In this document: positions 34,501 to 46,634 of the stretch, one piece after another
Position numbering within the stretch: position 1 is the stretch's first letter
How the letters are laid out: every line of letters starts with the position of its first letter
NCBI RefSeq assembly: GCF_000004075.3
Contig: NC_026658.2
Span: 868,001 to 932,000 of the forward strand
Length of the DNA stretch: 64,000 nucleotides
DNA from: Cucumis sativus
Lineage: Eukaryota; Streptophyta; Magnoliopsida; Cucurbitales; Cucurbitaceae
Reading direction: 5' to 3'
Position numbers and translations under genes: made by a program
The notes under the pieces: model-generated
Databases searched by the model: none
What the model was told of the DNA's origin: nothing
Seen by the model: the letters and a program-made list of their open reading frames with translations, nothing else

Positions 34501-36460
34501 TTCTTTTTTATCATGAAAATCTTTATATTCGTAAATTAAAAGGATTTGAAAGAATTCAAGAAAATTAGCTTCATTCATTGCTTATTTGACTTTTTTTTTA
34601 TTTAAAAAAAAATCTTTTACTTCACTTTTAATTTTAAAATGGTAAAATAAAACTGGAATATAATCCATGGGTAAAGAATGGTTAAAATATTAGGAAACGT
34701 GAAAATTTATTTTTTCATTGAAATAATAGTATCTTTTTTTGTTCTTTAAAAAGCAAAATAAATATTAAGTTATGTGTTACGTAGAGTAATTTTGATTAAA
34801 TTAAAATATTAGAATTAAACCTAGCAGCTAAGAACGTACATTTTTTAAAACATGGAGATTAGAAAAGAAATTTGATGACTAAGATTGTACATTTTTATAA
34901 TTAAGACATAATCTACTTTTTCTTTTAAACGACGAAAGTGAAAAAATAATTTTTGGATGGAAATATTTTTGTAAAACATTGAGAAACATATAAGATTTTT
35001 TCGTTGGGATAATAATCTTTAGATGTGACTTGGGATGTATTTTTGTCACATCTTTTACATTATAAGTTTGATTATTCCTTAATTTAAGACATAATTAGTT
35101 ATTAGATTCTTTTCCAACTTAGTTGAGTTCATTTGATTTTTTTTTTTTTGTTGTGAAAATGCAAAATTTATTTTTGAATTTAATTAAGCGTCGTAAAAAC
35201 GAAGAAACACATTTATTCTTAATGAGAAACCATTCATTTAACGAAAACATTTACTCATGGATTATTTTGGTAATTGCCTCTTTAAAAAATATAAAACTTT
35301 TTCAATTTTGATAAAAGAGATATTATTTATTATAGTATTTTATTTAACTTATTTTCTAGTTAAAGTGAAACTCTAATTTTATTTTCGATAATCATATTTT
35401 GAATGAATGCTTATCTTATTCATATTTACTTTATTTTTTCTGGAAGTAGGAGAAATGAGAGAATCAAATCTGTCATGTATGATTTGATGATATTTTTTTT
35501 TCAAGTATGTTTGTTTTTTTTTTCACTTAAATTTGTCCTTTTCTTTTTTTCTTTAAGTTTGAAAGAAAATATTTGCATTTAACACGTTAGTTATTTTTTA
35601 GAAGGAATTTATGGACAAAAAAGGGCACATGGGGACATGGGACTTTCTTGGCAATGAAGCTCCCGATCAATAGAATCTCTCGTAATGTTTCTGCCAAAAG
35701 GAAAAAAGAAAAAGAAAAAAGTGATTTCTATAAGTCTATACACTTTTATTGTTCATTTTAAGTGTTTCATTCAATTATTTCATCTTACCTATTAATTTTT
35801 CAATCAAAATTTGTGGTATGATAGTTTGTGAACTATTTTGTTTTCATTTGGATATTAGATATTATTATTTTATGGGTACAAATATTAAATATGCAGATGT
35901 TTAATTTACCAATTTTACATATAAAAACCAAAATTAAATAATTATCAATTGATGTGGTACAATTCACTTTAGAATTAATTAATTGGTTGTTATATTAATT
36001 AACTAATTAAACGTAAATAAGTAATCATATTAAACATAATTAACTAGATTGTTAATATTTAATAATAATAAATTCAACAATTAAGATTATACGCAATTAA
36101 TTGTTGTGGTGGGTGACCATTTGAGTTTAGGGATTTATATATGAGTTTGTCATGCATTTCTTCTATTTTGTAAATATGACAAAAAAGAAAAAAAAAAGTA
36201 CAATACAAGTGTTGCAGTTGATATATTCGATATACACTTGATACACATGACGCATCTGATACACATATTTATATATATAAAAGTTTAAAATGGCAAAATA
36301 TTAAATGTTTTTAATTTAATGACAATTAAGTAAATATGTCCATTTGGACAAATAAAAACAATGTGACATTTTTGTAAATAAGTTGTTCATTATCAACTTT
36401 AGGGTAAAAAAAAGAAGGTTTTTTCAAGGGGTGTTTGGGAGAATGAATGAGTTATTATAA

Positions 36461-36632
36461 GGGGCACTGTTTAAAAATAACAAAATAAATTAAAATATTT
36501 ACAAACTATAGTAAAATTTTGAATTCTATCACTGATGATGTTTTATAACTATAACATATCAATGACTATCAATGATAGAATTTACTATAGGTTGAAATAT
36601 TTTATAAAATTTGCTATTTTTAAAAATTGTCC
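36461..36632. mobile_element. Mutator-like MITE, 172 bp, 9-bp target duplication
   Basis: The element is flanked by an exact 9-bp direct repeat TTATTATAA at 36452-36460 and 36633-36641. Its ends are inverted: GGGGCACTGTTTAAAAATA on the left against GGACAATTTTTAAAAATAG read inward from the right. The whole element folds as an imperfect hairpin (arms about 36470-36530 and 36564-36625, with CTATCACTGATGATG and CTATCAATGATAG in the middle). A 9-bp duplication with G-starting ends suits a Mutator-like MITE. It has no coding capacity, so any mobility depended on an autonomous relative. Confidence 0.75.
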
Positions 36633-36661
36633 TTATTATAATTCTAGGCTATTATAGTTAG

Positions 36662-37172
36662 TAGGGGTGAAATCGGGTTGGATTGAGAGACATTCTCAAC
36701 CCAACCCATATTTTCGGGTTATTTGGGTTGGCAATCCGAATAACCCGAATTTAGTTTCTAACCCAACCCAACTCAACCGGTAAAATATGGGTTGGGTTGA
36801 GTTGTCGGGTTGTATATATAATTATTTTAAAAAATTTTCTTTTCCCGTTTTCTAATTTCTAATTTCTAATGATTATACAAGTTTGAAATTGTTACATTTA
36901 AATTTCAAACATTCATACAATAAATTCAAGATTTATATACCTTTAATTTGTTTTTTTATTAAAATAATATATATATATTTATTTATAAATTACATTAATT
37001 AGGGTTGGGTTGGGTTGAACCGAATTTTTCAACCCGAGACCTAACCCAACCCGAAAAAATCAATTTTTTTAACCCAACTCAACCCATATTTTAACCTAAC
37101 CCAACTCAACCCTTATAATATGGGTTGGGTAGTCCGAGTTATTCGGGTTCAACCCATATTTGTACACCCCTA
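36662..37172. mobile_element. Nonautonomous hAT element (MITE), 511 bp
   Basis: An exact 8-bp target duplication ATAGTTAG flanks the element at 36654-36661 and 37173-37180. The termini are TAGGGGTG on the left and CACCCCTA on the right, perfect 8-bp inverted repeats that continue imperfectly inward. The interior is made of many copies of GGGTTGGGTTG and CAACCCAACCC around an AT-rich core. An 8-bp duplication with (T/C)AGGGGTG ends is diagnostic for hAT elements. No transposase is encoded. The exact duplication suggests a not very ancient insertion. Confidence 0.9.
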
Positions 37173-37389
37173 ATAGTTAGGTTAAATTTTGTTTTAGTTT
37201 AAGTTACAATAATAAGTGTTTATAATTTATATTTTTACAATAAATATATAAATTTTTTTAATTATTTATTAAGTATATATCAAATGTGTACCAAGTGTCT
37301 ATTAGAAGCGTATCAAGTGTATCAAAGTAGATATCAGTAGTGTATATTAGTAATATGTTGAGTGTGCATCATTAGTATAAAGATAAAAA

Positions 37390-37590
37390 ATTATTTCAAA
37401 TAGCAAAACCACTTAAAAAAAATATTTACAAATACAACAAAATTTCAAAGTCTATCAATGATAAACATTGACGAACACTTATAAACTACCATGAATAATA
37501 ATAGTCGTCTATCAATGTTCTTCATAAATAGATTCTAAAATTATGTTATATTTTGTAAATACTTTTAACTCATTTTTTTTATATTTAAAA
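37390..37590. mobile_element. Relative of the 36461 Mutator-like MITE
   Basis: It has the same hairpin plan: TTCAAATAGCAAAACC...ATATTTACAAATACAACAAAAT on the left, CTATCAATGATAAACATTG in the middle and ATTATGTTATATTTTGTAAAT on the right. No convincing target duplication was seen, so it is older or truncated. Confidence 0.55.
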
Positions 37591-37919
37591 ATAAACATTA
37601 AAAGATAAAAAGAAAAAAAGAAAAAAAGAAAAAGGAACTAATAGAAAAAAATTCCCCTAATTCCATCCTTTACTACTACTTCCCTTTTCTTTTACTTAAA
37701 TATTTCATAACTAAAGTCATTAACCAAGACAACCATCAATATCTTATACCAACAACAACAAGAATATGAACATGAACATAGTGTTCAATATACATAAAAT
37801 TTGTATTAACATTCTTGACATCAAAGTCCAACTAAAGTAAAACGGCCTTTTTTTTTTTTTAAAAGAATTATATACATATATTTTATTTGATTTAAAAAGC
37901 AATCACATTCCTAATTTTA

Positions 37920-37923
<4 letters not shown>

Positions 37924-37951
<28 letters not shown>
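37924..37951. repeat. TA dinucleotide microsatellite
   Basis: About 14 uninterrupted TA units, next to AT-rich DNA. Confidence 0.9.
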
Positions 37952-37954
<3 letters not shown>

Positions 37955-40900
37955 GGAACGTAGCTTGTGAAGATTAAAAAAAGTAAAATAAAGGTTGGGA
38001 TAAAGAAGTTGACAGGAGAGGAATATAATTTTGTTAACGTAATCTCTAAAGGGACGTTTTCTCTTTGCCGGGAGGACGCATTAAGCTTAGAATATATAAT
38101 GTTCTCCCTCTCTTTTTATTTCTTTATTTTCTATAACATTATATTTTAAATTATCCTAAGTATGTCACACTTATTTATCATATTCTAACCATTAATCTTT
38201 TTAATATGTGATTTTGTCGGTTCATAAAAAAGTTACAACAAATAACTTTTCGTTTTCAATTGGGTGAACCACTTTTATCCTTCAAACACACAAACCGAAT
38301 AAAGTTTCAATTTGTCCTCTTTTTAATTCTCTCTATATAATCTAATCTTTTTTTTCTCTTTTCTCTTTTCTTTTTAAATTTTACTCTAAACAAAATAAAT
38401 TAATTAAAAGTATTAGTCCACCTTATATAGAAACCTCTCCAAAGATTGATATCAGACCACCATGTAATATCTCTAAGTTAGTCACCTTCAATCTCTTTGT
38501 TCAACCTATCAACAATGAACAACAAGGGGCAATGAACACCCCCATCTTTTTCATTCCATCCAAAGATTCTAAAACCATTAAAATACTATAACACTTACTA
38601 AAACCATTAAAATATTTTTAAATATATTAAGAGATATCACTCAATAGTAATAAGTTTGAATGATTTATATAAATATCCATATAATATTTTGTTATATATT
38701 TGTAAATATTTTAGTTTGTTTAATAGGTAAGGGTTTTTAGATTTATTGAAATTTTTATAAGAGAGTTAATAAAGAAAAGTTGAAATGTGAGAAAAATTTG
38801 TTTAGCAACGATTTTCAAAATAATAAAGAGAATATGAAATATATGTTGACTGCAGATTCATTGCATTAATTAAAGAAGTTGGAAACTATATATTGTTGCT
38901 TTTAGAAAAAGATGTTGGAAATTAAAATAATTATATATATATAAAACAACACGTGCCCTCCCAACAACCAAAGCAATGTAAACAATCTCGGATAGAATAC
39001 ATTAAAAGTGAAAAAGATATTATTGTATGTCAACTTTGGATTGTACAAATTCAAATTATTCGTTGTATCAATTTAAATTTTATATTTTTTCATATACGTC
39101 CTCGTTGATCAATCACTCGAGATTTTCTTTTACTGGTTTTATAATAATGGTGTTGAAAGGTTAATTAAATATATTATTTATTCATAGAAAATTGAAATAA
39201 ATTAGCCATGTAACCATTAAGTAATCATACAATTTGGAATTTAAGCAATTGATATAGAGTGGTGATCTATTAATTTGGAAAAAGGAATAAAGTAATAAAT
39301 ATTAATATAGTAAAATAATATACAAAATATTTGTTGGCAGATATATCAATGATAACATGTATCAATGATGGTTTGTTGGCAGTAATAACTTTTAATTTAA
39401 GAAATTGGTGAAGAAGAACCTAAAATGGGTCTGCATATGATTTTTAAAAAAGTTTTTATTGATTTTTGTGGTATATATACAATTATTTTATTATTGTGTA
39501 TTATATCCTATTATTTTTTTACTTAAATACCATTCATGTAACTTGTATATTCATTTTTATTTTAAGATGGATGTCAATTATGTAGCAATACCATGAAACA
39601 GACAATCAAATTTTCACGCACAAAGCAAAAATATAATCAAAATCAAATTTGAGACTATCGACGATGGCAACCTTTTAATTATTCAGGTCCAAGTGTTTTC
39701 TATGAATTATATTGAGGACAGATCGATCCAATATTTTATATATACATAAGTTGATTTTATATCCTAATTAATCATATAATAACATTAAATTAAATTGAAC
39801 GTGTGGCTTAAATGATATATAATAATTAAACGTATTAGCAATATATGTGGTTAATTTAAATCCTTCATTCCTATTTAGTATGATCAAAAACTTTATTAAC
39901 ATCTTTTAGGTTAAAATATAATTTTCACTTTTGCTTTTGAGGCTTATTCTAATTTTAATTCATTTATATCTTTAAAATGCTTTCTAGACGACTCTCTTTT
40001 ATTTATCAACTTTAACTTCTTCTATATATTTTTATGAGAGTGAATGATCTTTAAATTTGAGACTTGAAACTGAATGAAGACGCTAATGATCAACCCTAAG
40101 TGAGATATCTAGTTACAACTATTGGTCGAACTTAAAAGCCTTTAAAATGATTGAATATAAATCTTACCATTTGAATAGTTCAATAAAAATGTTATCTCTG
40201 AAACCAAATTCAAAAAATTATATTTAAAATGCATGAATTTAACTGAACTGAAATTTGTAAAAGTATATATCAAATCAAAATTGAATGAGTTTCAAAAGGA
40301 CACAAGCTAGATTAACCTCTGGGTGATGAACCAAAGTTACGTTTGAGGCTAAAATCTACATCAATCTTTGGAAATAAAAAATCCCTAAGTGTAAATGAGA
40401 TATTTATTTGGACCATTCATTGATGAATAGATCAAACACACTACGGAGGTTTCTGGCAGAAAAAGCTTCCAAATTCTTTGTCTCAGTCCAAATTGGGTTA
40501 CTCTATGCAATGCCCACACATTGACAGCATGGAACATCTGTTCCTTTTCAGCCCCACCACACAATTCTTATATGGAGATTCAATGATTTCTGTTTTTTCT
40601 AAAAGTAACTCGACTTGTAATGTGAAGTTTTAGATGATGTAATCAAAATATTTGATATTTTATAAATGGGTAAGAATGTCTACTATTCCTACCGACAGTT
40701 TATTTATTTATTTAATGGTACATCAATAATGTTCCAACCTTAAGGATACTTAAAGCAATGGTGGCTTTATGGGTGGAATTTTGGAGACAATAATTAAATA
40801 AATAAAAAGAAAGAAAGAAAAAACCCTATTTAATTTTTGAATCAACTTTTTTGTTTGCAAATTTTGAGCCACAAAAACCCTAAACTTCACATATCTTTTA

Positions 40901-42959
40901 TTTTGCTAACCCTAAGTTTGACCCTTCTTATATCCATTCAAAGTTTATTCCCTCCTATATTTTTTGGTCAAAAAGTCTAAATAAGACCACCAAGAAAGCA
41001 ATGGTTTGAAGTTTTTGTTTCAAATTTAGATATTAATATTGTATCAGTTTAATATTTGAGACCTTCTTTCCTAATCTAAATGTGTATTTCTAAAATGTTT
41101 GTGGTACAATTTAGCCTTTTCATCAACATCAATTCACATATTATACCATCCTTCTATGTATGGTATTAACTTGTAAGAAAAAACAAAACTAAATGTATAG
41201 AATATATTGAAAATAATTATTGTATATAAGTAAGAACTATCATTCATATGATCGACATCGACTTTAGATAAAACTCATTTTATATTAAATAAGTCATTTT
41301 AGGTCGTTCTAACATAAAATGTATCTATATTAAAAGATTATATAGGATTACAAATTTTTTCTTATAAGTTTGAAGTAGAAAATGATCGATTTTGTATCAT
41401 ATTATTGAATGTTTAGATTATATATATATAGTATGAATAAAACTATCTTTTATTAATTTACTTTGAGTGCAATCATTTCAAGAGGAAAGATTAAACCTCT
41501 CCAAATCTTCGACTTTTAAAATAAGAAGTATATCTTATTTACGTTCGAACAAAACATCATTTTGACAAGAATTAAAGTATTTCGAGTGTTAAAAGATGGA
41601 AAATATCCGATCATTATATATATCCATATGGTAACCATAGTTAAAAGAGATTTGTAAAGTTAGACCTAAATCACATAAAATAAATTGAAAATTATTGGCC
41701 CAATCATAGAAATTATATTATTTAATTTAACTATAAATAAATTAACTTTAAGGACTGATCGAATTGGTTGATGCCAAACTGTGGGATTCTCAATGGACCC
41801 AAAAGTAGCATCATATAGTCAATTGCCAACACAATGAATAAGTACACCCATATTCATTAGAATTTAGACCACCTTCAACTGCTGTCTAATAAATTATAAT
41901 TAACTTCATATTTCTATATTCAAGAAAAATATATTTTGTTTTTAAAAGGAAAGAAAGAAAGAAACATTCTTATGACCCAACTGCTACTCTTCAAAATATA
42001 ACAAAAAAACCACAAAATATTTACCCAAATATTTTGTTTTATTTGTTTAAAAAAAAACATTTATCAAAGTGTTATTTTGATCAATTAAACACTTTTGAAA
42101 AATATTTTAGGTGCAACCAGAGTTTTTAAAATTTTAGGTAGGCTATTTTGACTAAGCACCCCTACACTCTCACATAGTTATTAGGTGGGTAGCCAATCCA
42201 TAACTTATATGGAGTTTTGTTTCTTCATCCTTTTTAGGAACCCTATTGAGAGAGGAGATATATAAAAATTACACTTACGATTGAAGACTTGAATCACACT
42301 CAATTCCAAAAGTCTTATCAAAGTTTAGGTAAGACAAGTTAAGTTATCAGTTTACATTACAAACGTATGTGTTCATGCATTTTTTTTATTCAGATTAATA
42401 CAAAATTATTTTTTATTAAATCATTCAATAGTGCAACTGAATGGTAGTAAATTCTTGTCTATAGAAGCTAACTAGACCATGAATAATAAATTCTTAATTA
42501 AGCTCACTTGTATATTAGCTTAACTTCCTTTTCATCCTACTTTCACTCCATTTTTACTAAACTATGGAGCCAAGAAAATCAAACATCTTTCCATGCAAAA
42601 ATGACATTTAAATTAGCATAAAATCTCTCAAAATTGTCCTAATAAGATATGTGCTCCACAAAGTATTAAATATAAATCAACAAAACATCAAAATAAATAA
42701 CAAATTTTCTCTTCTCCAATGAATTCCTATACTCGTCTTTGTATCTTTTTGGTCTCAATTGGATTTTGCACTTTTTTTTTTTTTACTACTGTTAGTTTAA
42801 GTTATTTCTTTTTATAAAAATATTGTCTTATGATGAAGATGTGTTTAGTATAAATTTATTTGTTTCCTTTTTGTTTAATTTATGCATTTTTGTTTATTCG
42901 TTTTGTCACCGTCGTCGAGTTGATCTTCTGTTGCTGTCACCGGTGTAAGAGAATTAATT

Positions 42960-43200
42960 AGCAAGAAAATCGGAGGATGGGTCCCTTGGGTACCCGATTC
43001 CCCAACGGCCCCTTCCCCAACTTTAATTTGGTGAGAATGGGGGTAAGAAATCCCCACGGGGACGGAGAAGCTAGCCCTTCTCGTCCCTCCTCGATCGGCC
43101 CCGTTGCCAACCTTACTGAAAATGCCTGGAATATGGCAAAAGCGACAGTTTTAGCCTCTTCCAACCATTTGAGAGGAGATTCTTCTTCAAACAGCATCTA
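42960..43200. other. GC-rich island of unknown origin in the desert
   Basis: About 240 bp with several GGGTACCCGAT, CCCCAACGGCCCC, CCCCACGGGGACGG motifs, far more GC-rich than the surrounding 13 kb. Short open frames on both strands come from this composition. The right end (43115-43200) reads more like coding sequence on the minus strand (EEESPLKWLEEAKTV) followed by a splice-like CCAG, but I recognise no family. The G/C self-complementary motifs recall GC-rich interiors of some plant hAT-like elements; a captured gene fragment is an alternative. Confidence 0.4.
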
Positions 43201-43799
43201 ATTCTACTCATGATTTCCAAATACTTCAAATCATACATCTCATTGTTCAACACAAAACTTCTTCAAGGAAGGTTCCGCTGAAGAACTTTAAATTTGGTTA
43301 CAAATTTGGTCTATACTTTTAGAAGAAAGCTAGAAAGCACAAATATTTCAAATCATGTAAAGAATTGATTATGGGATACGTACATGATACAAATTATGTT
43401 TAGATACAGATATACGATTTGAAGTATCTTAATTTTTATATTTAAAAAATGCTTCTCAATTTTTGTTACATGAAATGGATACAGTGTACCTTTTTTTATT
43501 TTATTTAAAGATCCACTTAAATCCAGTCATCCAAAATAAATAGATCGAAAGAAAAAAGATTTAAACGATTAAAAGCAAGAAAAGGTAAAGTATATAGTAT
43601 TTTTTTAAAGAAAAAATATTGGAACAACAAGGAATAGAAAGTGCACTTGAATATCTAAAAAAAACAAACATACAAGATGTCTCATAAACCCTACCACGAT
43701 AATATTTATCCGATAGAAAAAGTACAAGATGCATGAAGCACACACGAAAGGGAGTAATATACATATAAAACTAGAGGAAATAAGAAACCAATTAACAGT

Positions 43800-44120
43800 T
43801 ATATACCTACTAAATCGAAGTGAAATTTCATCTCAAAATCAATTTGACTATGATAGAAATTGACGATGACATTGTTGGATTATCTCGAATGTGTTGCTAG
43901 AATATCAAGTTCGTCCAAGGGTGACTACTATGGTAACGACTCAGAGGCAGCACCCTCAAAACCTATATACTGATTATATGTTATTTACAATTTTGGTGTC
44001 CTACATTTTAGATGAGTGTTATATATAAATTCTCCAATTCCTATTGGGCCATCAAAATCTGTTTTTTGTGATATTTCTCTTTGAGAATAAAGTTGTTCTC
44101 TTCCTCTACTAAGGGAGGCA
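43800..44120. mobile_element. Possible fossil LTR-type fragment
   Basis: It contains AATTTCATCTCAAAATCAAT (also seen near 24280) and ends in AGAATAAAGTTGTTCTCTTCC, like the polyadenylation region of a plant LTR. No terminal repeats or coding parts are seen. The remnant is broken and probably old. Confidence 0.25.
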
Positions 44121-44672
44121 ATTGACAATCACTATGTCAATCTCTTATTGTTCTTTAGTTTTTGCTTGTCGGTTTTGTTTCTATCTTAACAAACATATGT
44201 AATAAAAGATGTATTCCTAAAATATTATGAAATTTGATATTCTCAAACTATATGATCATCTGTTTGAAATTACTTTGAAGAGTAGAGAAGAAAAGGGGCA
44301 ATAAAATATTGTCAAACTTGATGAGGATATCATTAGTTTCATTCTAATGTTACAAAACCAAGCAAACTAAATTAGTTAAACTCAACCCAAAACCAAGAAG
44401 AAAACAAGAGGCAAATAAAGAGAAAAGAATTTTAACTCTACAAAATAAAAAAAAATAATAAAAAAAGGGTAAAGAGAAGAAGTTTCAATTGAAGAGAAAA
44501 AGTAGGGTTTTCCAATGGGCCATCCCCATTGTTCTTTTTTTGGAAATAGAAGAGAGCTTTCTTTCTTTTTTTGTCTTCTCTCCCAAATCAAACTCTTTCT
44601 TTTTCTATTTCTCTCATTACAATCACTTCTTAGTTCTTCCTTTTTTTCCTTTTTGTTTTTCCTTTTTCCATT

Positions 44673-46634
44673 TCAATTCTGCTGCATTGGGTACCTAACT
44701 CCTGCTCCCAAAACTCTTTGCTGCTCTATCTGCATCACATGCAAATTACCAAAAAAAAAAAAAAAAACTTTATCATTACAAAAAGCTGCCTCTTTTCTCT
44801 AAGACTTTTAATCATAACTTTAATCAATCACTTTCTTTAATTCACCTGAAACAGCTCATGAAGTTTGCTCTTTAAATAGCAATACTCATGTTCAAGAACT
44901 TCCAATGCTCTCAAACAACTACACACAAAAAGAAAAAAGAAATAGCCATGTTAATTTAATTAAGAGTAGTTCATATATATATAACATTTAAGATTTCAAT
45001 AACCCATTGGCTTAATTTAACATGGTATTAAAATAAGAACTGGAGAATAACCACAGTTTTATGTCAAAATCTAGGGGTTTGTATTGTACTATTGTCCTTC
45101 TTGTGTTGTTGAGTATCTCAAAAAACGTAGGAAAAAAAGTGTAATTTTGGATGATGAAAAATAATTTTAAAAAATGAGTAATATATATTAATTAATTTAA
45201 TTACCCAGCCCGGTTGTTTTGTTCAGAATTGGCTCGAAATGCAATGCAAACATTTCTGACTCTGTTGGCTCCAATGCTTGAGCTACTTCCCATCAATTGA
45301 TTCAAATGGTTTCCCATTTTCTTGTAATCTGTTAAATCTCTCTCTATTCTGTCCATTCCAAACAAATACTTCAACCATTAGTTATCAACAACACAACAAC
45401 AACAAGTCTTTGTTTTTCTTTGAAATTGAGTGAGAGATTAGATAATATCACTTACAATAATGCTCTGAGGTTTTTCAATAGTCTCTCTGATTCTTGAAAG
45501 TAAATGTTGACAACTTCTGATACAAAATTTGGAGAGCTCTCATCTTGGAGTTGTTGTAGCTGTAAGAATTGCTCGTCCAATACTCCCTGCGTTAAGAATA
45601 AGAACAAATAAAGGGATCGGTAGGTGGACCAGAATGTGTTTCAACTAGCTGGTAAGTTAACATGTTCATAGTATTTTGTTATACTATAGATCAATAGTAG
45701 AATTCACTTTTTTTTTTTTTTAATCTCTACTCGGGGTTTTGAAATTCAATCTAATAGTTTAATAACTGAAATATGTAATAGAGTTCTGATTGATTGATTG
45801 AGGATAAACTTCTACGGTTTAGTGTCAGTTTAAGACCGTTCAATACTTCGATACTAAATAATTACACACACTATCAAGTTATTATTTTGTTGCAAACTAA
45901 TCTGCTCGATAATTTAAATTTATGCTTGCTTTCTTTTAAAATTTTAACTACAGTTTACATCTTAAAATTTTTAGCCGAAGTTAAAAAATAAAAGCAAATT
46001 TTGTAAGTTAATGATTTTAGAATTATAAGCTCAATTTTCAAAATCTAAAAAACAAAAAACCACTAGAGCCTCTTTTCTTTTAGAAAAACTAAATACATTT
46101 AACAAAAACTTAAGCATACCATTTGATTCATACATTTTAGATTTCAGATTCTTATATATATTACCACATCTGAATTATTATATAAATTTTCAAAAACAAA
46201 AAAAAACATAAAATTTTCAAAACACCATTTTTTTCTCAATTACTCTCCAAAACTCGATTTGAATTTCAAAACCATTCCAAAAAATAAATAACCCTAAAAG
46301 AAGAAGTAGTGTTTATAAATCAAATCTCTTTAAAAACCCATAAAGAGAAAAAGAAACCAATAATTATCAAATAACCAAGTGGAAAACAAAAAATATGGTT
46401 AAAGAAATGAAACAAAACAGACATATTACACTAAACCCTTCAACACACACAAAGCCCTCATCACCCAAAAACTTGATTCTTAAAAAAAAAAAACAAAGAA
46501 ATAAGAAAGTGAAGAAGAAGAAGAAGTAGAAGAAGAAGTAGAAGAAGAAGAATAAGAAGAATTACTTGGTGAAAGAGTAAGGCAAGTAATCGGTTCATAT
46601 CGGCTCGCAACCTATCGGCCCGGAAGCCAAGCAT
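44673..46634 (-). CDS. AHP6: Pseudo histidine-containing phosphotransfer protein AHP6
   Basis: Five coding exons: 46634-46566, 45586-45456, 45348-45205, 44918-44846 and 44729-44673, with GT-AG introns in phases 0, 2, 2 and 0, giving 157 residues (Arabidopsis AHP6 has 154). The sequence runs MLGFRADRLRADMNRLL, FHQGVLDEQFLQLQQLQDES, SPNFVSEVVNIYFQESE, IERDLTDYKKMG, NQLMGSSSSIGANRVRNV, EHEYCYLKSKLHELFQ and RVLGAGVRYP at the end. True phosphotransfer proteins have HQFKGSS; here the phospho-accepting His is Asn83 and the Lys is Met86. This is the hallmark of AHP6, which cannot accept phosphate and inhibits cytokinin signalling (protoxylem, phyllotaxis in Arabidopsis). Exons 3-5 are too short to show as long frames; each was placed by family match, phase and splice sites. 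A 5' UTR intron (46975-46658) is likely. Confidence 0.95.
46511..46560 (+). repeat. GAA trinucleotide microsatellite in AHP6 intron 1
   Basis: GAA repeat interrupted by GTA and TAA units. On the gene's strand it is a TTC pyrimidine tract that begins only a few bases inside intron 1, right after the splice donor at 46565-46564. Confidence 0.9.

Larger units (their letters stand above)
36200..37370. repeat. Outer imperfect inverted arms around the nested MITEs
   Basis: Near 36222-36270 the text reads GATATACACTTGATACACATG and CATCTGATACACATATTTATA. Near 37276-37345 the reverse complement reads GATACACTTGATACGCTTC and GGTACACATTTGATATATAC. The arms are imperfect and about 1 kb apart. They may be the ends of a larger, older element into which the MITEs inserted. 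Confidence 0.4.
31540..44600. other. Gene desert, AT-rich, repeat-containing
   Basis: About 13 kb without a supported gene. Frames are short and disrupted by runs of A/T. Contents that can be named: two nested MITEs at 36.45-37.18 kb with outer inverted arms at about 36.2 and 37.3 kb, relatives of the smaller MITE at 33.7 and 37.4 kb, a TA microsatellite at 37924-37951, a GC-rich island at about 42960-43200, and a likely LTR-type remnant at about 43800-44120. The parts 31700-33700, 34000-36200, 38000-42900 gave nothing beyond AT-rich sequence. Confidence 0.6.

Noticed and set aside
42875-43201. Three overlapping frames in the GC-rich island as genes
   Set aside because: Frames on both strands are open because of composition, contain G/C-palindrome-derived repeats and match no known domain.
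44489-44802. Plus-strand Phe/Ser-rich frames over the AHP6 3' end
   Set aside because: They come from T/C-rich DNA and overlap the minus-strand AHP6 exon 5, whose GAGVRYP tail is a clear family match.
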